64,000 nucleotides of DNA from Rhodospirillum sp. (GTDB taxonomy: Bacteria; Pseudomonadota; Alphaproteobacteria; Dongiales; Dongiaceae): assembly GCA_013822765.1 (NCBI GenBank), contig PNKY01000004.1, positions 1 to 64,000 on the forward strand. The letters run 5' to 3'. Below are positions 1-11,491 of the stretch, piece after piece. Numbering within the stretch: the first letter of the stretch is position 1; each line of letters begins with the position of its first letter. The notes beneath the pieces are model-generated. The model saw only the letters and a program-made list of their open reading frames with translations. It made no database searches and was not told where the DNA came from. The position numbers and the translations under genes were made by a program.

Positions 1-2
1 GC

Positions 3-80
3 GCCTGCGGCGATTGCGATGAGTTCGACGATCTCGAGGACGAGATCGAGGACTACAAGGAAGAGCACGGGCTGTCGTAA
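3..80 (+). CDS. C-terminal end of an unidentified protein (5' truncated)
   Basis: The window opens inside an open frame that runs to a TAA stop at 78-80. Only 25 codons are visible. The tail is very acidic (many Asp and Glu) and starts with a Cys-x2-Cys pair, which could be half of a metal site, but the rest of the protein lies outside the window. I do not recognise the family. Codon use is GC-rich like the neighbours. The next gene lies on the other strand, so this one ends a transcription unit. The frame could also be chance. Confidence 0.4.
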   Translation, partial: ACGDCDEFDDLEDEIEDYKEEHGLS

Positions 81-113
81 GCGACGCTCGCTCTTCCAGG
101 CCACACACTCACC

Positions 114-217
114 GTCACCCTGGCCAAGCGCAGCGCGAGCCGGGGTCCACTCCTCCACCGCTCTGCGTTTGCGCCATGGACCCCGGATCACGCCGCTTCG
201 CGGCTGTCCGGGGTGAC
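114..217. repeat. Dispersed palindromic intergenic repeat, copy A
   Basis: About 104 bp bounded by GTCACC and GGGTGAC, with internal CCGGGGTCC/GGACCCCGG arms. Bases 176-217 are identical (42 bases) to the reverse complement of 13764-13805, and a related copy lies at 53714-53796. All three copies are intergenic. This is a REP/BIME-like family, and copy A sits between two convergent genes, where such hairpins could act in transcript ending. Confidence 0.8.
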
Positions 218-242
218 GGCGTTTGGGCGGTGGCGCTAGCGC

Positions 243-914
243 CTACTTCCTCCGGCTTACCAGCGCATACCCGCGTGGCTCCCCGGTCTTGCGGCTCAGC
301 GTCGCCATCGCCTTGGCGAGGCGCGGCAGCGGGGCCCAGACCGGCTCGTAGTCCTTCTTGTAGACGTCGAGCATGAGCACCAGGTCGCGCGCCGCGTCGT
401 AGGCGCCGATCGGCGAGAAGTGCCCGACATCGACGCCATCGCCATAGAACAGGTCGAGATGGAAATTGGCGGCGGCGAATCCCGTGCCGCTGCGCTCCAT
501 CTCCGTGAGCGCCGCGCGCAGGCCGCCGGTCACGGCATCGGCATCCGTCACCGGCACGATCTCGATGCGCCAGCTGCCGCCGCATTCGAAGGTGGCGAGG
601 GCGCGCTCCATGCACGCAGCGAACTCGGTCAGGCTGAGCCCGTTGCCGTCCTGGGCCACGGACGTGCGCCACACCTCGTCGCCGAGCGTGTCGAGCAGGC
701 TGTCCTCGCTGACCGGGCCGGTGTGCCGGAGGTGCCCCTCGCAACCGCGCACCGTGTTCAGCAGCATCACCGCGGTGGCGAGCGAGCAGGACGAATCGGT
801 CGCCTGCTGGATCAGGTGCGGCGCGATCGACCAGTAGGCGCTGCCCGGCGCGCCGCGCAGATAGGCGTGGTCCATGCGCAGCGGAATCAGGTCGGGTGTA
901 TGGCGGTGCGTCAT
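243..914 (-). CDS. Phytochelatin-synthase-like papain-fold protein
   Basis: A 223-residue protein with the order of catalytic residues of the phytochelatin synthase family: Cys43 (in DSSCSLATAV), His165 (in VGHFSPIGAYD) and Asp183 (in MLDVYKKDYEP). Short bacterial members of this family are generally peptidases that trim glutathione rather than polymerise it; this one lacks the C-terminal part of plant enzymes. No signal peptide is seen. The ATG at 912-914 is preferred over an upstream in-frame ATG at 951-953 because GAGGGG lies 6 bases before it. It starts 10 bp after the cyclase stop on the same strand, so the two are probably co-transcribed. The substrate is not known. Confidence 0.85.
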   Translation of the reverse strand: MTHRHTPDLIPLRMDHAYLRGAPGSAYWSIAPHLIQQATDSSCSLATAVMLLNTVRGCEGHLRHTGPVSEDSLLDTLGDEVWRTSVAQDGNGLSLTEFAACMERALATFECGGSWRIEIVPVTDADAVTGGLRAALTEMERSGTGFAAANFHLDLFYGDGVDVGHFSPIGAYDAARDLVLMLDVYKKDYEPVWAPLPRLAKAMATLSRKTGEPRGYALVSRRK

Positions 915-924
915 GTCGGTCCCC

Positions 925-2607
925 TCATGCCGATGCCGGCAGCGCGGCCGCATTGTCGATCGCGACCGCCACCAGCTTCTGCTCTCGGCCGCGCAGTGCG
1001 ATCTCGCAGCGCCGGCCGATATCCTGCGGCAGGTCTGCGCCGTTCGCGACGGTTTCGGAGATCAACAGCTGGCAATTTTCTTCCTTGGTGGCGCTCTCGA
1101 GTCGGCTTGCTGTGTTCACCGTATCGCCGATCGCGGTCAGCGACAAAGCCGGCGGGAAACCCATCTCGCCGACGATCGCCGGGCCGAAATGGATTCCAAT
1201 GCCGATGCGAAAGGGCGTCTTCAGCTCGGCATGGTGCTGGGCGTTGAAGATCTCGAGCGCCCGCGCCATCCGCCGCGCGGCGTCGAGCGCCTGGGCCGAA
1301 GCCAGCTCCGGCCGGCCGCGCAGGCCGAACACCGCCATCACGCCGTCGCCGATGAACTTGTCGACGTGGCCGCCGGCCGCGACGACCGCTTCGCCGGTGA
1401 GGCGGAAATACTGGTTCAGCAGGAACACCACGTCATAGGGCAGGCGCCGTTCCGCCATGCTGGTGAAGCCGCGCAGGTCCGCGAACAGCACCGCCACCTC
1501 CTGCTCCTTGCCCTGGCTGACATCGCCGCCGGACAGCGCCTTCGGCGCGGTGATCTGCGGCGGCAGCAGCGGCTGGATGGTGACGGCGGCGGTGGGGCGT
1601 GTCTGGCAGGCCAGACGCACACCGGGCGCGGCGTGGATGCGCGTGAGCACGCGTTCTTCCTCCTCCTGTGCCGGCGGCAGCGACTCGGCGCCCTCGATCA
1701 CGCGCACGCGGCAGGTGGAGCAGCGGCTGCGCCCGCCGCACACCGCGGCATGGGGGACGCCGCCGATGCGGCTGGCCTCGAGCAAGGTGGTGCCGGGCTG
1801 GATGATGACGCGCTTGCCGTCGGGATAGGTGATCGCGATCGCGCGCCGGCGCGTCGCCAGCGTGCGCACGATACGCGCCACGAACACGCCGCCGACGATG
1901 GCGACGAACGCCAGCATCAACCAGTCGCGCAGCCGGTAGAGGAACGCGACCTCCTCCGGCGCGGCCAGGTTGACCTGCGCGTCGAGTGTCGGCACCCAGG
2001 CCGGATCGGCGGCCAACTGCGCCACTTCGCGCGCGCCGGCGACGAACCCCAGCAACGCCAGCACCGGGATCAGCAGCGCCAGCGCACCGAGCAAGAGGCG
2101 CCAGGGCGGGAACCAGGCCTTCACGCGCAGCCAGTAATTGAGGCCGATGCAGCCGTGGATCCAGGTCACCACCAGGGCGAGCGATTGCAGCATGCCGAGG
2201 CCGGGCGAGACGGTCCAGATCACCCACAGCACATAGGCATAGCGGTCCTCGACACCGTAGAGCGCATGAGCCACCGCGGTGCCGACGATATGCAGCAACA
2301 GCAGCGGCGGCGCGGCGAGGCCGAGCGTCAGCTGGGTCGCCTCCAGGAACGGCATGCGCAGGCTCTTGCGCCGGTAGAGCGCGCGCAACCCGATCGAGAG
2401 ATGCAGCAAGGCCGCCAGCAGCAGCACGAGCTCGAGCGGCCGCCAGAAGCCGAGAAAGACCGTGCGCCCGGCCTCCATGGCGGACAGCGAGATCAGCCCC
2501 AGCGCGTGGTTGAGGTTGTGGGTCAAGACGTAGAACAACAGGATGAGTCCGGTGGCGAGGCGGGTGACGGCGATGATCCGCCCCCAACGGCCGGTCGTCG
2601 GCGGCAC
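925..2607 (-). CDS. Membrane adenylate/guanylate cyclase with heme-type anchor and 2Fe-2S ferredoxin domain
   Basis: Three parts are visible. Residues about 10-250 hold six or more membrane helices with His in HNLNH, LLHLS, LLHIVG and WIHG, resembling the heme-b anchor of succinate dehydrogenase. Residues about 255-350 are a 2Fe-2S ferredoxin with Cys at about 290, 296, 299 and 334 (C-x5-C-x2-C then C). The C-terminus is a class III cyclase with metal-binding Asp in [10 protein letters not shown] and [11 protein letters not shown] and the [11 protein letters not shown] motif. It probably makes cAMP in response to quinone or redox state, as described for the diheme cyclase CyaC of Sinorhizobium. 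The GTG start at 2607 follows a GGGGGAG-type binding site; a TTG at 2625 is the alternative. Confidence 0.85.
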   Translation of the reverse strand: MPPTTGRWGRIIAVTRLATGLILLFYVLTHNLNHALGLISLSAMEAGRTVFLGFWRPLELVLLLAALLHLSIGLRALYRRKSLRMPFLEATQLTLGLAAPPLLLLHIVGTAVAHALYGVEDRYAYVLWVIWTVSPGLGMLQSLALVVTWIHGCIGLNYWLRVKAWFPPWRLLLGALALLIPVLALLGFVAGAREVAQLAADPAWVPTLDAQVNLAAPEEVAFLYRLRDWLMLAFVAIVGGVFVARIVRTLATRRRAIAITYPDGKRVIIQPGTTLLEASRIGGVPHAAVCGGRSRCSTCRVRVIEGAESLPPAQEEEERVLTRIHAAPGVRLACQTRPTAAVTIQPLLPPQITAPKALSGGDVSQGKEQEVAVLFADLRGFTSMAERRLPYDVVFLLNQYFRLTGEAVVAAGGHVDKFIGDGVMAVFGLRGRPELASAQALDAARRMARALEIFNAQHHAELKTPFRIGIGIHFGPAIVGEMGFPPALSLTAIGDTVNTASRLESATKEENCQLLISETVANGADLPQDIGRRCEIALRGREQKLVAVAIDNAAALPASA

Positions 2608-2744
2608 TGGCTTCTCCCCCCCCAATGGGACCTGGTCGGGACCCTGCTGTTCAAGACTCTGGCGGGCGTGATATTAGACCGCCGCCGCGCCGCCGCAAAT
2701 CCGCTGCTGGCCCGGCGTGGCCTCGATCACAGAGCCGGCCTGGA

Positions 2745-2990
2745 ATGATGAGCGACGAGCAACAACGCCAACTGGCGCGCGAGAAGCGCCGCGAAGAGCG
2801 CCGCCGCCTGTTGGCGAGCGGGCCGCCGTCGCCCTGCATCAGCGTCTGCCAGATCGATCCCAAGACCGGCTGGTGCATCGGCTGCCACCGCACCATCGAC
2901 GAGATCCGCGACTGGATCATCTCGCCGCCGGACGAGCGCCAGAAGATCCTCGACGCCCTGCCGGCGCGCCGCTCGAGCAATGCGGGATAG
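2745..2990 (+). CDS. DUF1289 small Cys-rich protein
   Basis: An 81-residue protein with the DUF1289 signature: a Cys-x3-Cys pair in PCISVCQID followed by a Cys-x2-Cys pair in GWCIGCHRT, likely binding zinc or an iron-sulfur cluster. The N-terminus is a charged Arg/Glu/Gln-rich helix. Function is unknown for the family. It is divergent from the cyclase, with about 120-140 bp between the starts that must hold both promoters. Two adjacent ATGs (2745 and 2748) are possible starts. The in-frame upstream extension reads as GC-rich noise and was dropped. Confidence 0.85.
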   Translation: MMSDEQQRQLAREKRREERRRLLASGPPSPCISVCQIDPKTGWCIGCHRTIDEIRDWIISPPDERQKILDALPARRSSNAG

Positions 2991-3021
2991 CGTGCGCGGA
3001 CGCGCAGACACACTCGCTGAG

Positions 3022-3044
3022 CCCCTTCCCCCGTTGTGGGGGAA
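3022..3044. repeat. Perfect 9-bp stem-loop
   Basis: CCTTCCCCC and GGGGGAAGG form a perfect 9-bp stem around a 5-base loop, between the DUF1289 gene and the next gene. No T-run follows, so it is not a classical intrinsic terminator. It may stabilise the upstream mRNA end. Confidence 0.6.
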
Positions 3045-3074
3045 GGCGATGTTTGCTTCGTTGTTGGAGCGACA

Positions 3075-4079
3075 GTGAGCGAGCTCGTCCGACGCCGCTC
3101 TCTGCCGCGCTGGCTGACGCTGGCGCTGCAGATCGGCGTCAGCCTCGCCCTGCTCGCGGCATTGATCGCGATCGTCGATTGGACCCAGCTGCGCGAAGCA
3201 GCCGCCGCACTATCCCTCGGCGCGATGTTCGTCGTCGCCCTGTGCTGTCTCAGCGCGCAGGCGTCGCTGGTGCTGCGCTGGCGCGCGCTGCTCGACATGC
3301 TGGGCGTGCGCGAATCCTGGATGCGCTCGTGGCACAGTGTGTTTGCCGGGCTGTTCCTCAGCAACTTCCTGCCGGGTACGCTGGGCTCGGACGGCCTGCG
3401 GGTGGTGCTGCTCACCAAGGCTTGCGGCCGCGCGTCGACCGCGATCGGCGCGGTCGCCTACGAACGCCTGATGCAGCTCGCGCTCTATGTGCTGCTGGCC
3501 GCGCTCGCCGCGCTCATGCCGATGCCGTGGCTGCAGCCCTGGCTGCGCGCGCTCATCGTCGCCGCCGGCGCCATCGGCATCGCGCTGCTGATCCTCATCC
3601 TCTATTGGCTCGGTCGGCGCTCTGCCGACAGCGACGTCGCGCATGGCGGCCTGTTGCAGACCGCGTGGCGCCTGTTCGCCACCATCCTGATCGAGACCGG
3701 CCGCATGCAGACGCGCATGCGCCGCCACCGCCGCGCCGCGCTCGGCTTCTGGGTGGCGAGCCTCGTCAATGTCGCGCTGATCTTCGCGATCTGGCAGCTG
3801 ATCCTGTCGGACATCGGCGATAGCGTCGGCTTGCCGACCATCGTGCTGGCCTGCGCGGCGGCGGCGATCACGAGTTCTATCCCGATCTCGCTCGGCGGCA
3901 TCGGCATCTTCGAAGCGACCATCGTCGCGCTGCTGGGCCTCGCCGGAGTTCCGGCAGCGCATAGCTTCCTGCTGGCGCTGATCGTGCGCGCAGTTTTCCT
4001 GGCGAGCAGCTTCCTCGGATTGCCGAGCGCGAGCCTGCTGTGGCGGGAGCGCAGTCCCCAGGCGAGGCCGTCGAGCTAG
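3075..4079 (+). CDS. UPF0104/YbhN-family integral membrane protein (flippase-like)
   Basis: About 334 residues with roughly eight hydrophobic helices and the family pattern: FLSNFLPGTLGSDGLR near residue 100 and SIPISLGGIGIFEA near residue 270. This resembles the N-terminal flippase half of LPG synthases (lysylphosphatidylglycerol synthase TM region), without the synthase domain. Relatives move lipids or lipid-linked sugars, but this substrate cannot be told. The GTG at 3075 is chosen because GGAG lies 5 bases upstream; the frame is open further up to 3036 but without a good site. Its TAG stop shares the four bases CTAG with the stop of the convergent tldD. Confidence 0.8.
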   Translation: MSELVRRRSLPRWLTLALQIGVSLALLAALIAIVDWTQLREAAAALSLGAMFVVALCCLSAQASLVLRWRALLDMLGVRESWMRSWHSVFAGLFLSNFLPGTLGSDGLRVVLLTKACGRASTAIGAVAYERLMQLALYVLLAALAALMPMPWLQPWLRALIVAAGAIGIALLILILYWLGRRSADSDVAHGGLLQTAWRLFATILIETGRMQTRMRRHRRAALGFWVASLVNVALIFAIWQLILSDIGDSVGLPTIVLACAAAAITSSIPISLGGIGIFEATIVALLGLAGVPAAHSFLLALIVRAVFLASSFLGLPSASLLWRERSPQARPSS

Positions 4080-5509
4080 GCGGCGGTACCGCCGACCGTC
4101 AGCCCATCGATCCGCATGGTCGGCTGGCCGACGCCCACCGGCACGCCCTGGCCGTCCTTGCCGCAGGTGCCGATGCCGGGGTCGAGCTTCATGTCGTTGC
4201 CGATCATAGAGACCTTGGTCAGCACGTCCGGACCGTTGCCGATCAGGGTCGCGCCCTTGACCGCCGGCCCGACCTTGCCGTCCTCGATCAGGTAGGCCTC
4301 GGAGGCGGAGAACACGAACTTGCCCGATGTGATGTCGACCTGGCCGCCGCCGAAGTTGACGGCGTAGAGCCCCTTCTTCACCGACTTGAGGATCTCCTCC
4401 GGCGCGTGACCGCCGCCCAGCATGATGGTGTTGGTCATGCGCGGCATCGGATGGTGGGCGAAGCTCTGCCGCCGTCCGTTGCCGGTCGGCTTCATGCCCA
4501 TCAGGCGCGCGTTCTGCCGGTCCTGGATGTAACCGGTGAGGATGCCGTCCTCGATCAGCACGGTGCGCTGGCTCGGCGTGCCTTCGTCGTCGATGGTGAG
4601 CGAGCCACGCCGGTCGTGGATGGTGCCGTCGTCGATCACGGTCACGCCCTTGGCCGCCACCTGCTTGCCCATCAGGCCGGCGAAGGCCGAGGTCTTCTTG
4701 CGATTGAAGTCGCCCTCGAGTCCATGGCCGATCGCCTCGTGCAGCAGGATGCCGGGCCAGCCGGCGCCCAGCACCACCTGCATCTCGCCGGCGGGAGCGG
4801 GGACCGAGCCGAGGTTGACGAAGGCCTGGCGCAGCGCCTCGTCGACGCTGGCCCGCCAGTGGGCCGGATCAACCACCAGCTCATAGGCGAAGCGCCCACC
4901 GGTGCCGTGGCTGCCGGTCTCCATGCGGCCGTTCTCCTCGACCATCACGGAGATATTGAGCCGCACCAGCGGCCGGATATCGGCGGCGCGGCTGCCGTCG
5001 CCGCGGATGATCTGCACCGCCTGCCAGTTGCCGGAGATCGAGGCCATCACCTGCTTGACGCGCGGATCCTTGGCGCGGGCATAGGCGTCGATCTCCTGGA
5101 GCAGCGCGACCTTGGCGCCGAACTCCATCTTGGCCAGCGGATTGTCGTCGGAATAGAGATGCCGGTTGGTGCCCTGCGGCGGCTCCGCCAGGGTCCCGCC
5201 GTAGCCGGCGTGCACCGCCTTCACGGTGGCGGCGGCGCGCTGCAGGGCGGCGTCCGACAGGTCGCTGGCGTGGGCATAGGCGTGCGCCTCGCCCGCCACC
5301 GCGCGCAGGCCAAAGCCCTGGGTCACGTCGAAGCTGGCGCTCTTGAGCTTGCCGTCGTCGAAGGCGAGGGCCTCGGACTGGTTGAACTCCAGGAACAGCT
5401 CGCCGTCATCGCCGCCCTTGAGGGCCTCCGCCACGGTCCGCTCCGACTTGCCGCGGTCGAGCCCGGCGCGATTGAAGAACAGGTCGTCGGTGACGGCGAT
5501 GGCGGACAT
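4076..5509 (-). CDS. tldD: Metalloprotease TldD
   Basis: 477 residues, full length for TldD. The zinc motif HEAIGHGLEGD (HExxxH) is present near residue 235, followed by the conserved C-terminal region TCGKDGQGVPVGVGQP. TldD pairs with TldE/PmbA to degrade unfolded peptides and to mature some ribosomal peptides and antitoxins; no tldE is in this window. The start ATG at 5509 has GGGAG about 8 bases upstream. It is divergent from the cytochrome oxidase operon across a 420-bp gap. Confidence 0.95.
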   Translation of the reverse strand: MSAIAVTDDLFFNRAGLDRGKSERTVAEALKGGDDGELFLEFNQSEALAFDDGKLKSASFDVTQGFGLRAVAGEAHAYAHASDLSDAALQRAAATVKAVHAGYGGTLAEPPQGTNRHLYSDDNPLAKMEFGAKVALLQEIDAYARAKDPRVKQVMASISGNWQAVQIIRGDGSRAADIRPLVRLNISVMVEENGRMETGSHGTGGRFAYELVVDPAHWRASVDEALRQAFVNLGSVPAPAGEMQVVLGAGWPGILLHEAIGHGLEGDFNRKKTSAFAGLMGKQVAAKGVTVIDDGTIHDRRGSLTIDDEGTPSQRTVLIEDGILTGYIQDRQNARLMGMKPTGNGRRQSFAHHPMPRMTNTIMLGGGHAPEEILKSVKKGLYAVNFGGGQVDITSGKFVFSASEAYLIEDGKVGPAVKGATLIGNGPDVLTKVSMIGNDMKLDPGIGTCGKDGQGVPVGVGQPTMRIDGLTVGGTAA

Positions 5510-5931
5510 CGGGGCGCTCCCAAGATTGCCGGCGGCGTGGGCGATATGGCTTTGAAAACAATGTGGGCACGATAGCCGTCCCAGTCCACCCTGTCAGTCG
5601 TCATCGCGCGAAAGGGCGCTCGGAGCCGGGCCGGTGGGCGCTGTGGCATTTATGCGGCGGATCGTCGCACGACCGTTGTCCGGCGCTTTCCGGCGAGTCT
5701 CCCGACATGGCACAAGTCCCCGGAATACTTGAGGTTCCGGGGACGGGGGTGTAGCTTGCCGCCCGACCGTGGGGACGGGGGTACCGTCGCGTCTGTCGCG
5801 TGCGCCAAAGCGTCCAACCGGCCTGTGAGTTTTAACGAAGCTACCCTGTGGCCGAGCCAGTCGGCACCGGGTGGTCTGGGACGCTGACGGACATGATGGT
5901 CCGGAACAGCGGCAGGAATGGGAAGCTGAAG
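5510..5931. other. Intergenic region between tldD and ctaC
   Basis: About 420 bp without a credible gene. It must contain the divergent promoters for tldD and the oxidase operon. The one clear structure is the inverted repeat at 5716-5744. A second G-rich segment (GTGGGGACGGGGGT, near 5769) partly repeats the sequence just after it. Short open frames here are low quality. Confidence 0.6.
5716..5744. promoter_or_regulatory. Perfect inverted repeat upstream of ctaC
   Basis: GTCCCCGGAA and TTCCGGGGAC are perfect 10-base arms (5716-5725 and 5735-5744) around a 9-base loop, about 190 bp upstream of ctaC. It could be an operator for a dimeric regulator of oxidase expression, or the hairpin of a leader transcript. 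No T-run follows. Confidence 0.45.
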
Positions 5932-8456
<2,525 letters not shown>

Positions 8457-8521
8457 AGACAAGAGACCGATGGATGCGGGGGACGACCCCGCAGCCATCC
8501 GATTGAGAGACAGCCGATTCC

Positions 8522-9451
8522 ATGACTCGCGTCGCCCCAACATTGCTCAGCGAGCAGCTCACCGCCGACGGCGGCAGCATCCGCGACTTCATCGCGTTGC
8601 TGAAGCCGCGAGTCATGTCGCTGGTGGTGTTCTCCGGCTTTGCCGGCCTGGCGGTGGCGCCGGGCCATATCCATCCGCTGATCGGCGCGGTTACGGTGCT
8701 GTGCATCGCGGTCGGCGCCGGCGCCTCGGGCGCCATCAACATGTGGTTCGACCGCGACATCGACGCGGTCATGAACCGCACCTGCGGCCGGCCGATCCCG
8801 CGCGGCGCGGTCGAGCCTGACGCGGCCTTGAGCTTCGGCGGCGTGCTGGCCGTGTTCTCGGTCATGCTGATGGGGCTGGCGGTCAACTGGACGGCGGCTG
8901 GGCTGCTTGCCTTCACCATCTTCTTCTACGTCGTGATCTACACCATGTGGCTGAAGCGCCGCACGCCGCAGAACATCGTGATCGGCGGCGCCTCGGGCGC
9001 GTTCCCGCCGATGATCGGCTGGGCGGCGGTCACCGGCGATATCAGCCTCGCCTCGATCTCGCTGTTCCTGCTGATCTTCATGTGGACGCCGCCGCATTTC
9101 TGGGCGCTGTCGCTGTTCCGCGAAGGCGACTACGCCAAGGCCGGCGTGCCCATGATGCCGGTGGTGGCGGGCCAGCGCTCGACCAAGATCCAGATGCTGC
9201 TCTATACGCTGCTGCTGGCGCCGATCGCGCTGGTGCCGGCGTGGCTCGGCGTCGCCGGCGTGATCTACGCGGCGGTCGCCATCGGGCTCAACCTCGCTTT
9301 CATCGGCCACGCGATCGCGGTCCTGCGCGAACGCGACGGCCACCGCGCCGCCAAGGCGATGTTCGGTTTCTCGCTGCTGTATCTGTTCGGCCATTTCGCC
9401 GCGCTGATCCTCGACCGCGCGCCGGGCCTCGTGGAGCTGTTCGGCTCATGA
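8522..9451 (+). CDS. ctaB: Protoheme IX farnesyltransferase (heme O synthase)
   Basis: 309 residues, a multi-helix UbiA-family prenyltransferase. The diphosphate-binding motif is [15 protein letters not shown] near residue 75, followed by RPIPRG; the second loop has [14 protein letters not shown]. It attaches farnesyl to heme b to give heme O, the precursor of heme A needed by CtaD. It is located 65 bp downstream of ctaD and its TGA overlaps the ATG of the next small gene. No heme A synthase (ctaA) is in the window. Confidence 0.95.
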   Translation: MTRVAPTLLSEQLTADGGSIRDFIALLKPRVMSLVVFSGFAGLAVAPGHIHPLIGAVTVLCIAVGAGASGAINMWFDRDIDAVMNRTCGRPIPRGAVEPDAALSFGGVLAVFSVMLMGLAVNWTAAGLLAFTIFFYVVIYTMWLKRRTPQNIVIGGASGAFPPMIGWAAVTGDISLASISLFLLIFMWTPPHFWALSLFREGDYAKAGVPMMPVVAGQRSTKIQMLLYTLLLAPIALVPAWLGVAGVIYAAVAIGLNLAFIGHAIAVLRERDGHRAAKAMFGFSLLYLFGHFAALILDRAPGLVELFGS

Positions 9452-9600
9452 CCGCGCGCCAGGTAGATCCGGGCCAGACTCCCGTGCGAGACGAGCGCAG
9501 CCGCCGCCAGCGCGCACGCAACTGGGCGATCCTGCTCGCCCTTGCCGCGTTCGTGCTGATCGTCTACGTCGTCACCATCGTGCGGATGAAGGGGGGCTGA
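9448..9600 (+). CDS. coxF: CoxF-like small membrane protein of the oxidase operon
   Basis: A 50-residue protein: a basic N-terminus ([10 protein letters not shown]) and one membrane helix (about residues 26-45), ending in MKGG. It matches in size, layout and place the small CoxF protein between ctaB and ctaG in many alphaproteobacteria; its exact role in oxidase assembly is not settled. ATGA overlap with ctaB upstream and a 1-nt overlap with ctaG downstream imply translational coupling. Confidence 0.75.
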   Translation: MTARQVDPGQTPVRDERSRRQRARNWAILLALAAFVLIVYVVTIVRMKGG

Positions 9601-10214
9601 TGGCTCATTCCTCCCAGCAGCGGCGCAATCTCAACCTGCTCATGGTGCTGGTGGGCGTGGTCGCCGGCATGACCGGGCTCGCTTATGCCTCGGTGCCGCT
9701 GTACCGGCTGTTCTGCGAGGTCACCGGCTTCGACGGCACGCCGCAGCGCGCGTCAGCGGCGCCGACCGAAATCTCCGACCGCACCATCCGCGTCACCTTC
9801 ACTGCCGATGTCGCCGCCGGCCTCGGCTGGCATTTCCAGCCGCTGCAGCGCAACCTCGAGCTCAAGATCGGCGAGAACAAGCTCGCCTTCTATGTGGCCG
9901 AGAATCTGGAATCCAAGCCGGTCACCGGGCGCGCGACCTTCAACGTGTCGCCGGAAGTGTTCGGCCCGTATTTCACCAAGATCGAGTGCTTCTGCTTCAC
10001 CGAGCAGACGCTGCAGCCGGGCCAGCGGGTCGAGATGCCGGTCAGCTTCTTCATCGATCCGGCGGTTCTGGACGACCCCGCGCTGAGGAAATTGAACGAT
10101 GTGACCCTGTCCTACACCTTTTTCCGCTCCGCCGATGACGGCGCAGCGCAGCAGAAGGTCGGACAAGCCCAGAACGGCCAGGCTGGCGACGCCCAGCCCA
10201 GTCCCGTAAATTGA
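9600..10214 (+). CDS. ctaG: Cytochrome c oxidase assembly protein CtaG (Cox11)
   Basis: 204 residues with one N-terminal membrane helix (about 10-32) and a periplasmic immunoglobulin-like domain. The copper-binding ECFCFTEQ motif is near residue 125, followed by the conserved PGQRVEMPVSFFIDP. CtaG delivers copper to the CuB centre of subunit I. The ATG shares its A with the coxF stop. The C-terminus carries a Gln/Ala/Gly-rich low-complexity tail, not part of the family core. Confidence 0.95.
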   Translation: MAHSSQQRRNLNLLMVLVGVVAGMTGLAYASVPLYRLFCEVTGFDGTPQRASAAPTEISDRTIRVTFTADVAAGLGWHFQPLQRNLELKIGENKLAFYVAENLESKPVTGRATFNVSPEVFGPYFTKIECFCFTEQTLQPGQRVEMPVSFFIDPAVLDDPALRKLNDVTLSYTFFRSADDGAAQQKVGQAQNGQAGDAQPSPVN

Positions 10215-10242
10215 TCGCAGAGCCGAGACGAAGGAACCAACG

Positions 10243-11109
10243 ATGAGCGCAACCCACGCGGACGCCCACCCCAGCGGTCACCATGGGGGCGGTCACGACG
10301 CCCACAAGCCCAACCATCCGTATCATCTGGTGGATCCCAGCCCCTGGCCGCTGGTCGGCTCGATCGGCGCCCTGGCGCTGACCTTCGGGTTGGTGCAGTA
10401 CATGCACGGCCACGGCCTGTGGTGGATCGCGCCGGGCATCGGCTTGCTGGTGCTGACCCTGTTCATGTGGTGGATGGACGTGGTCTCGGAGGGCGAGCAT
10501 CAGGGCCATCATACCGGCGTGGTGCAGATCGGCCTGCGCTACGGCATGGCGCTGTTCATCGCCTCCGAAGTCATGTTCTTCGCGGCCTTCTTCTGGGCCT
10601 TCTTCGACGCCTCGCTGTTCCCGAAGGAAGCGGTCGGCAGCGTGTGGCCGCCGCAGGGCATCCTGACCTTCGATCCGTTCTCGCTGCCGCTGCTGAACAC
10701 GCTGATCCTGCTGACCTCGGGCTGCACCGTCACCTGGGCGCACCACGCGCTGCGCGAAGGCGACCGCAAGGGCCTGATCCAGGGCCTCTCGTTCACGGTC
10801 GCGCTTGGCCTGCTGTTCACCGCGGTCCAGGCGTACGAGTACGCGCACGCGCCGTACACCTTCAAGGACACGGTGTTCGCCTCGACCTTCTTCATGGCGA
10901 CCGGTTTCCACGGTTTCCACGTGATCGTCGGCACCACCTTCCTGATCGTGTGCCTGATCCGCTCGATCAAGGGCCACTTCACGCCCGACCATCACTTCGG
11001 CTTCGAGGCTGCCGCCTGGTACTGGCACTTCGTCGACGTGGTGTGGCTGTTCCTGTTCATCTTCGTCTACATCTGGGGCGGGGCGAATGCGCCGCATCCA
11101 GCGCACTAG
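10243..11109 (+). CDS. ctaE: Cytochrome c oxidase subunit III
   Basis: 288 residues with seven membrane helices typical of COX3. Visible family marks are FFAAFFWAFFDASL, GCTVTWAHHAL, GFHGFHVIVGT and AAAWYWHFVDVVWLFLF. The N-terminus is His-rich. An AAGGA site precedes the ATG at 10243. The last essential oxidase subunit of this locus, 28 bp after ctaG. Confidence 0.96.
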   Translation: MSATHADAHPSGHHGGGHDAHKPNHPYHLVDPSPWPLVGSIGALALTFGLVQYMHGHGLWWIAPGIGLLVLTLFMWWMDVVSEGEHQGHHTGVVQIGLRYGMALFIASEVMFFAAFFWAFFDASLFPKEAVGSVWPPQGILTFDPFSLPLLNTLILLTSGCTVTWAHHALREGDRKGLIQGLSFTVALGLLFTAVQAYEYAHAPYTFKDTVFASTFFMATGFHGFHVIVGTTFLIVCLIRSIKGHFTPDHHFGFEAAAWYWHFVDVVWLFLFIFVYIWGGANAPHPAH

Positions 11110-11136
11110 ACGTCATGGTCCTGGGACGGCGGGACG

Positions 11137-11487
11137 ATGAGCGTCTCGCCGGTCTCCGCCGGTTTCAGCTGCCGCTGCCCGCGCTGCGGGCGCGGCAGAT
11201 TGTTTTCCGGCTATCTCAAGGTCGCGGACAAATGCGAGTCCTGCGGCCTCGATCTCGGTGCGATGGACAGCGGCGACGGGCCGGCGGTGTTCGTGATGTT
11301 CATCGTCCTCATCATCACCGTGCCGCTGGTGTTCGTGGTGTGGGCGGTGTTCGAGCCGCCGATCTGGCTGCATGCCATCCTGTGGCCGATCGTCGTCACC
11401 GGCTTGTCGTTGTGGCTGTTGCGGCCGGCCAAGGGCGCGATGCTCGGCCTGCAGTTCAAGCACAAGGCCGGCGAGCACAGGGTCTGA
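11137..11487 (+). CDS. DUF983 membrane protein
   Basis: 116 residues. The N-terminus has two Cys-x2-Cys pairs (CRCPRCGRGRLF and CESCGLDL), probably a small zinc ribbon, followed by two membrane helices (about 50-72 and 76-97). DUF983 genes commonly sit next to ctaE and surf1 in alphaproteobacteria, suggesting a role in oxidase assembly or membrane quality control, but no function is established. Confidence 0.85.
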   Translation: MSVSPVSAGFSCRCPRCGRGRLFSGYLKVADKCESCGLDLGAMDSGDGPAVFVMFIVLIITVPLVFVVWAVFEPPIWLHAILWPIVVTGLSLWLLRPAKGAMLGLQFKHKAGEHRV

Positions 11488-11491
11488 CCGC

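Noticed and set aside
874..2748. 624-codon open frame antisense to the cyclase
   Set aside because: Shadow frame; the opposite strand has TM, ferredoxin and cyclase motifs in order.
3022..3044. Intrinsic terminator after the DUF1289 gene
   Set aside because: A perfect stem exists but no T-run follows on either strand, so it was listed only as a stem-loop.
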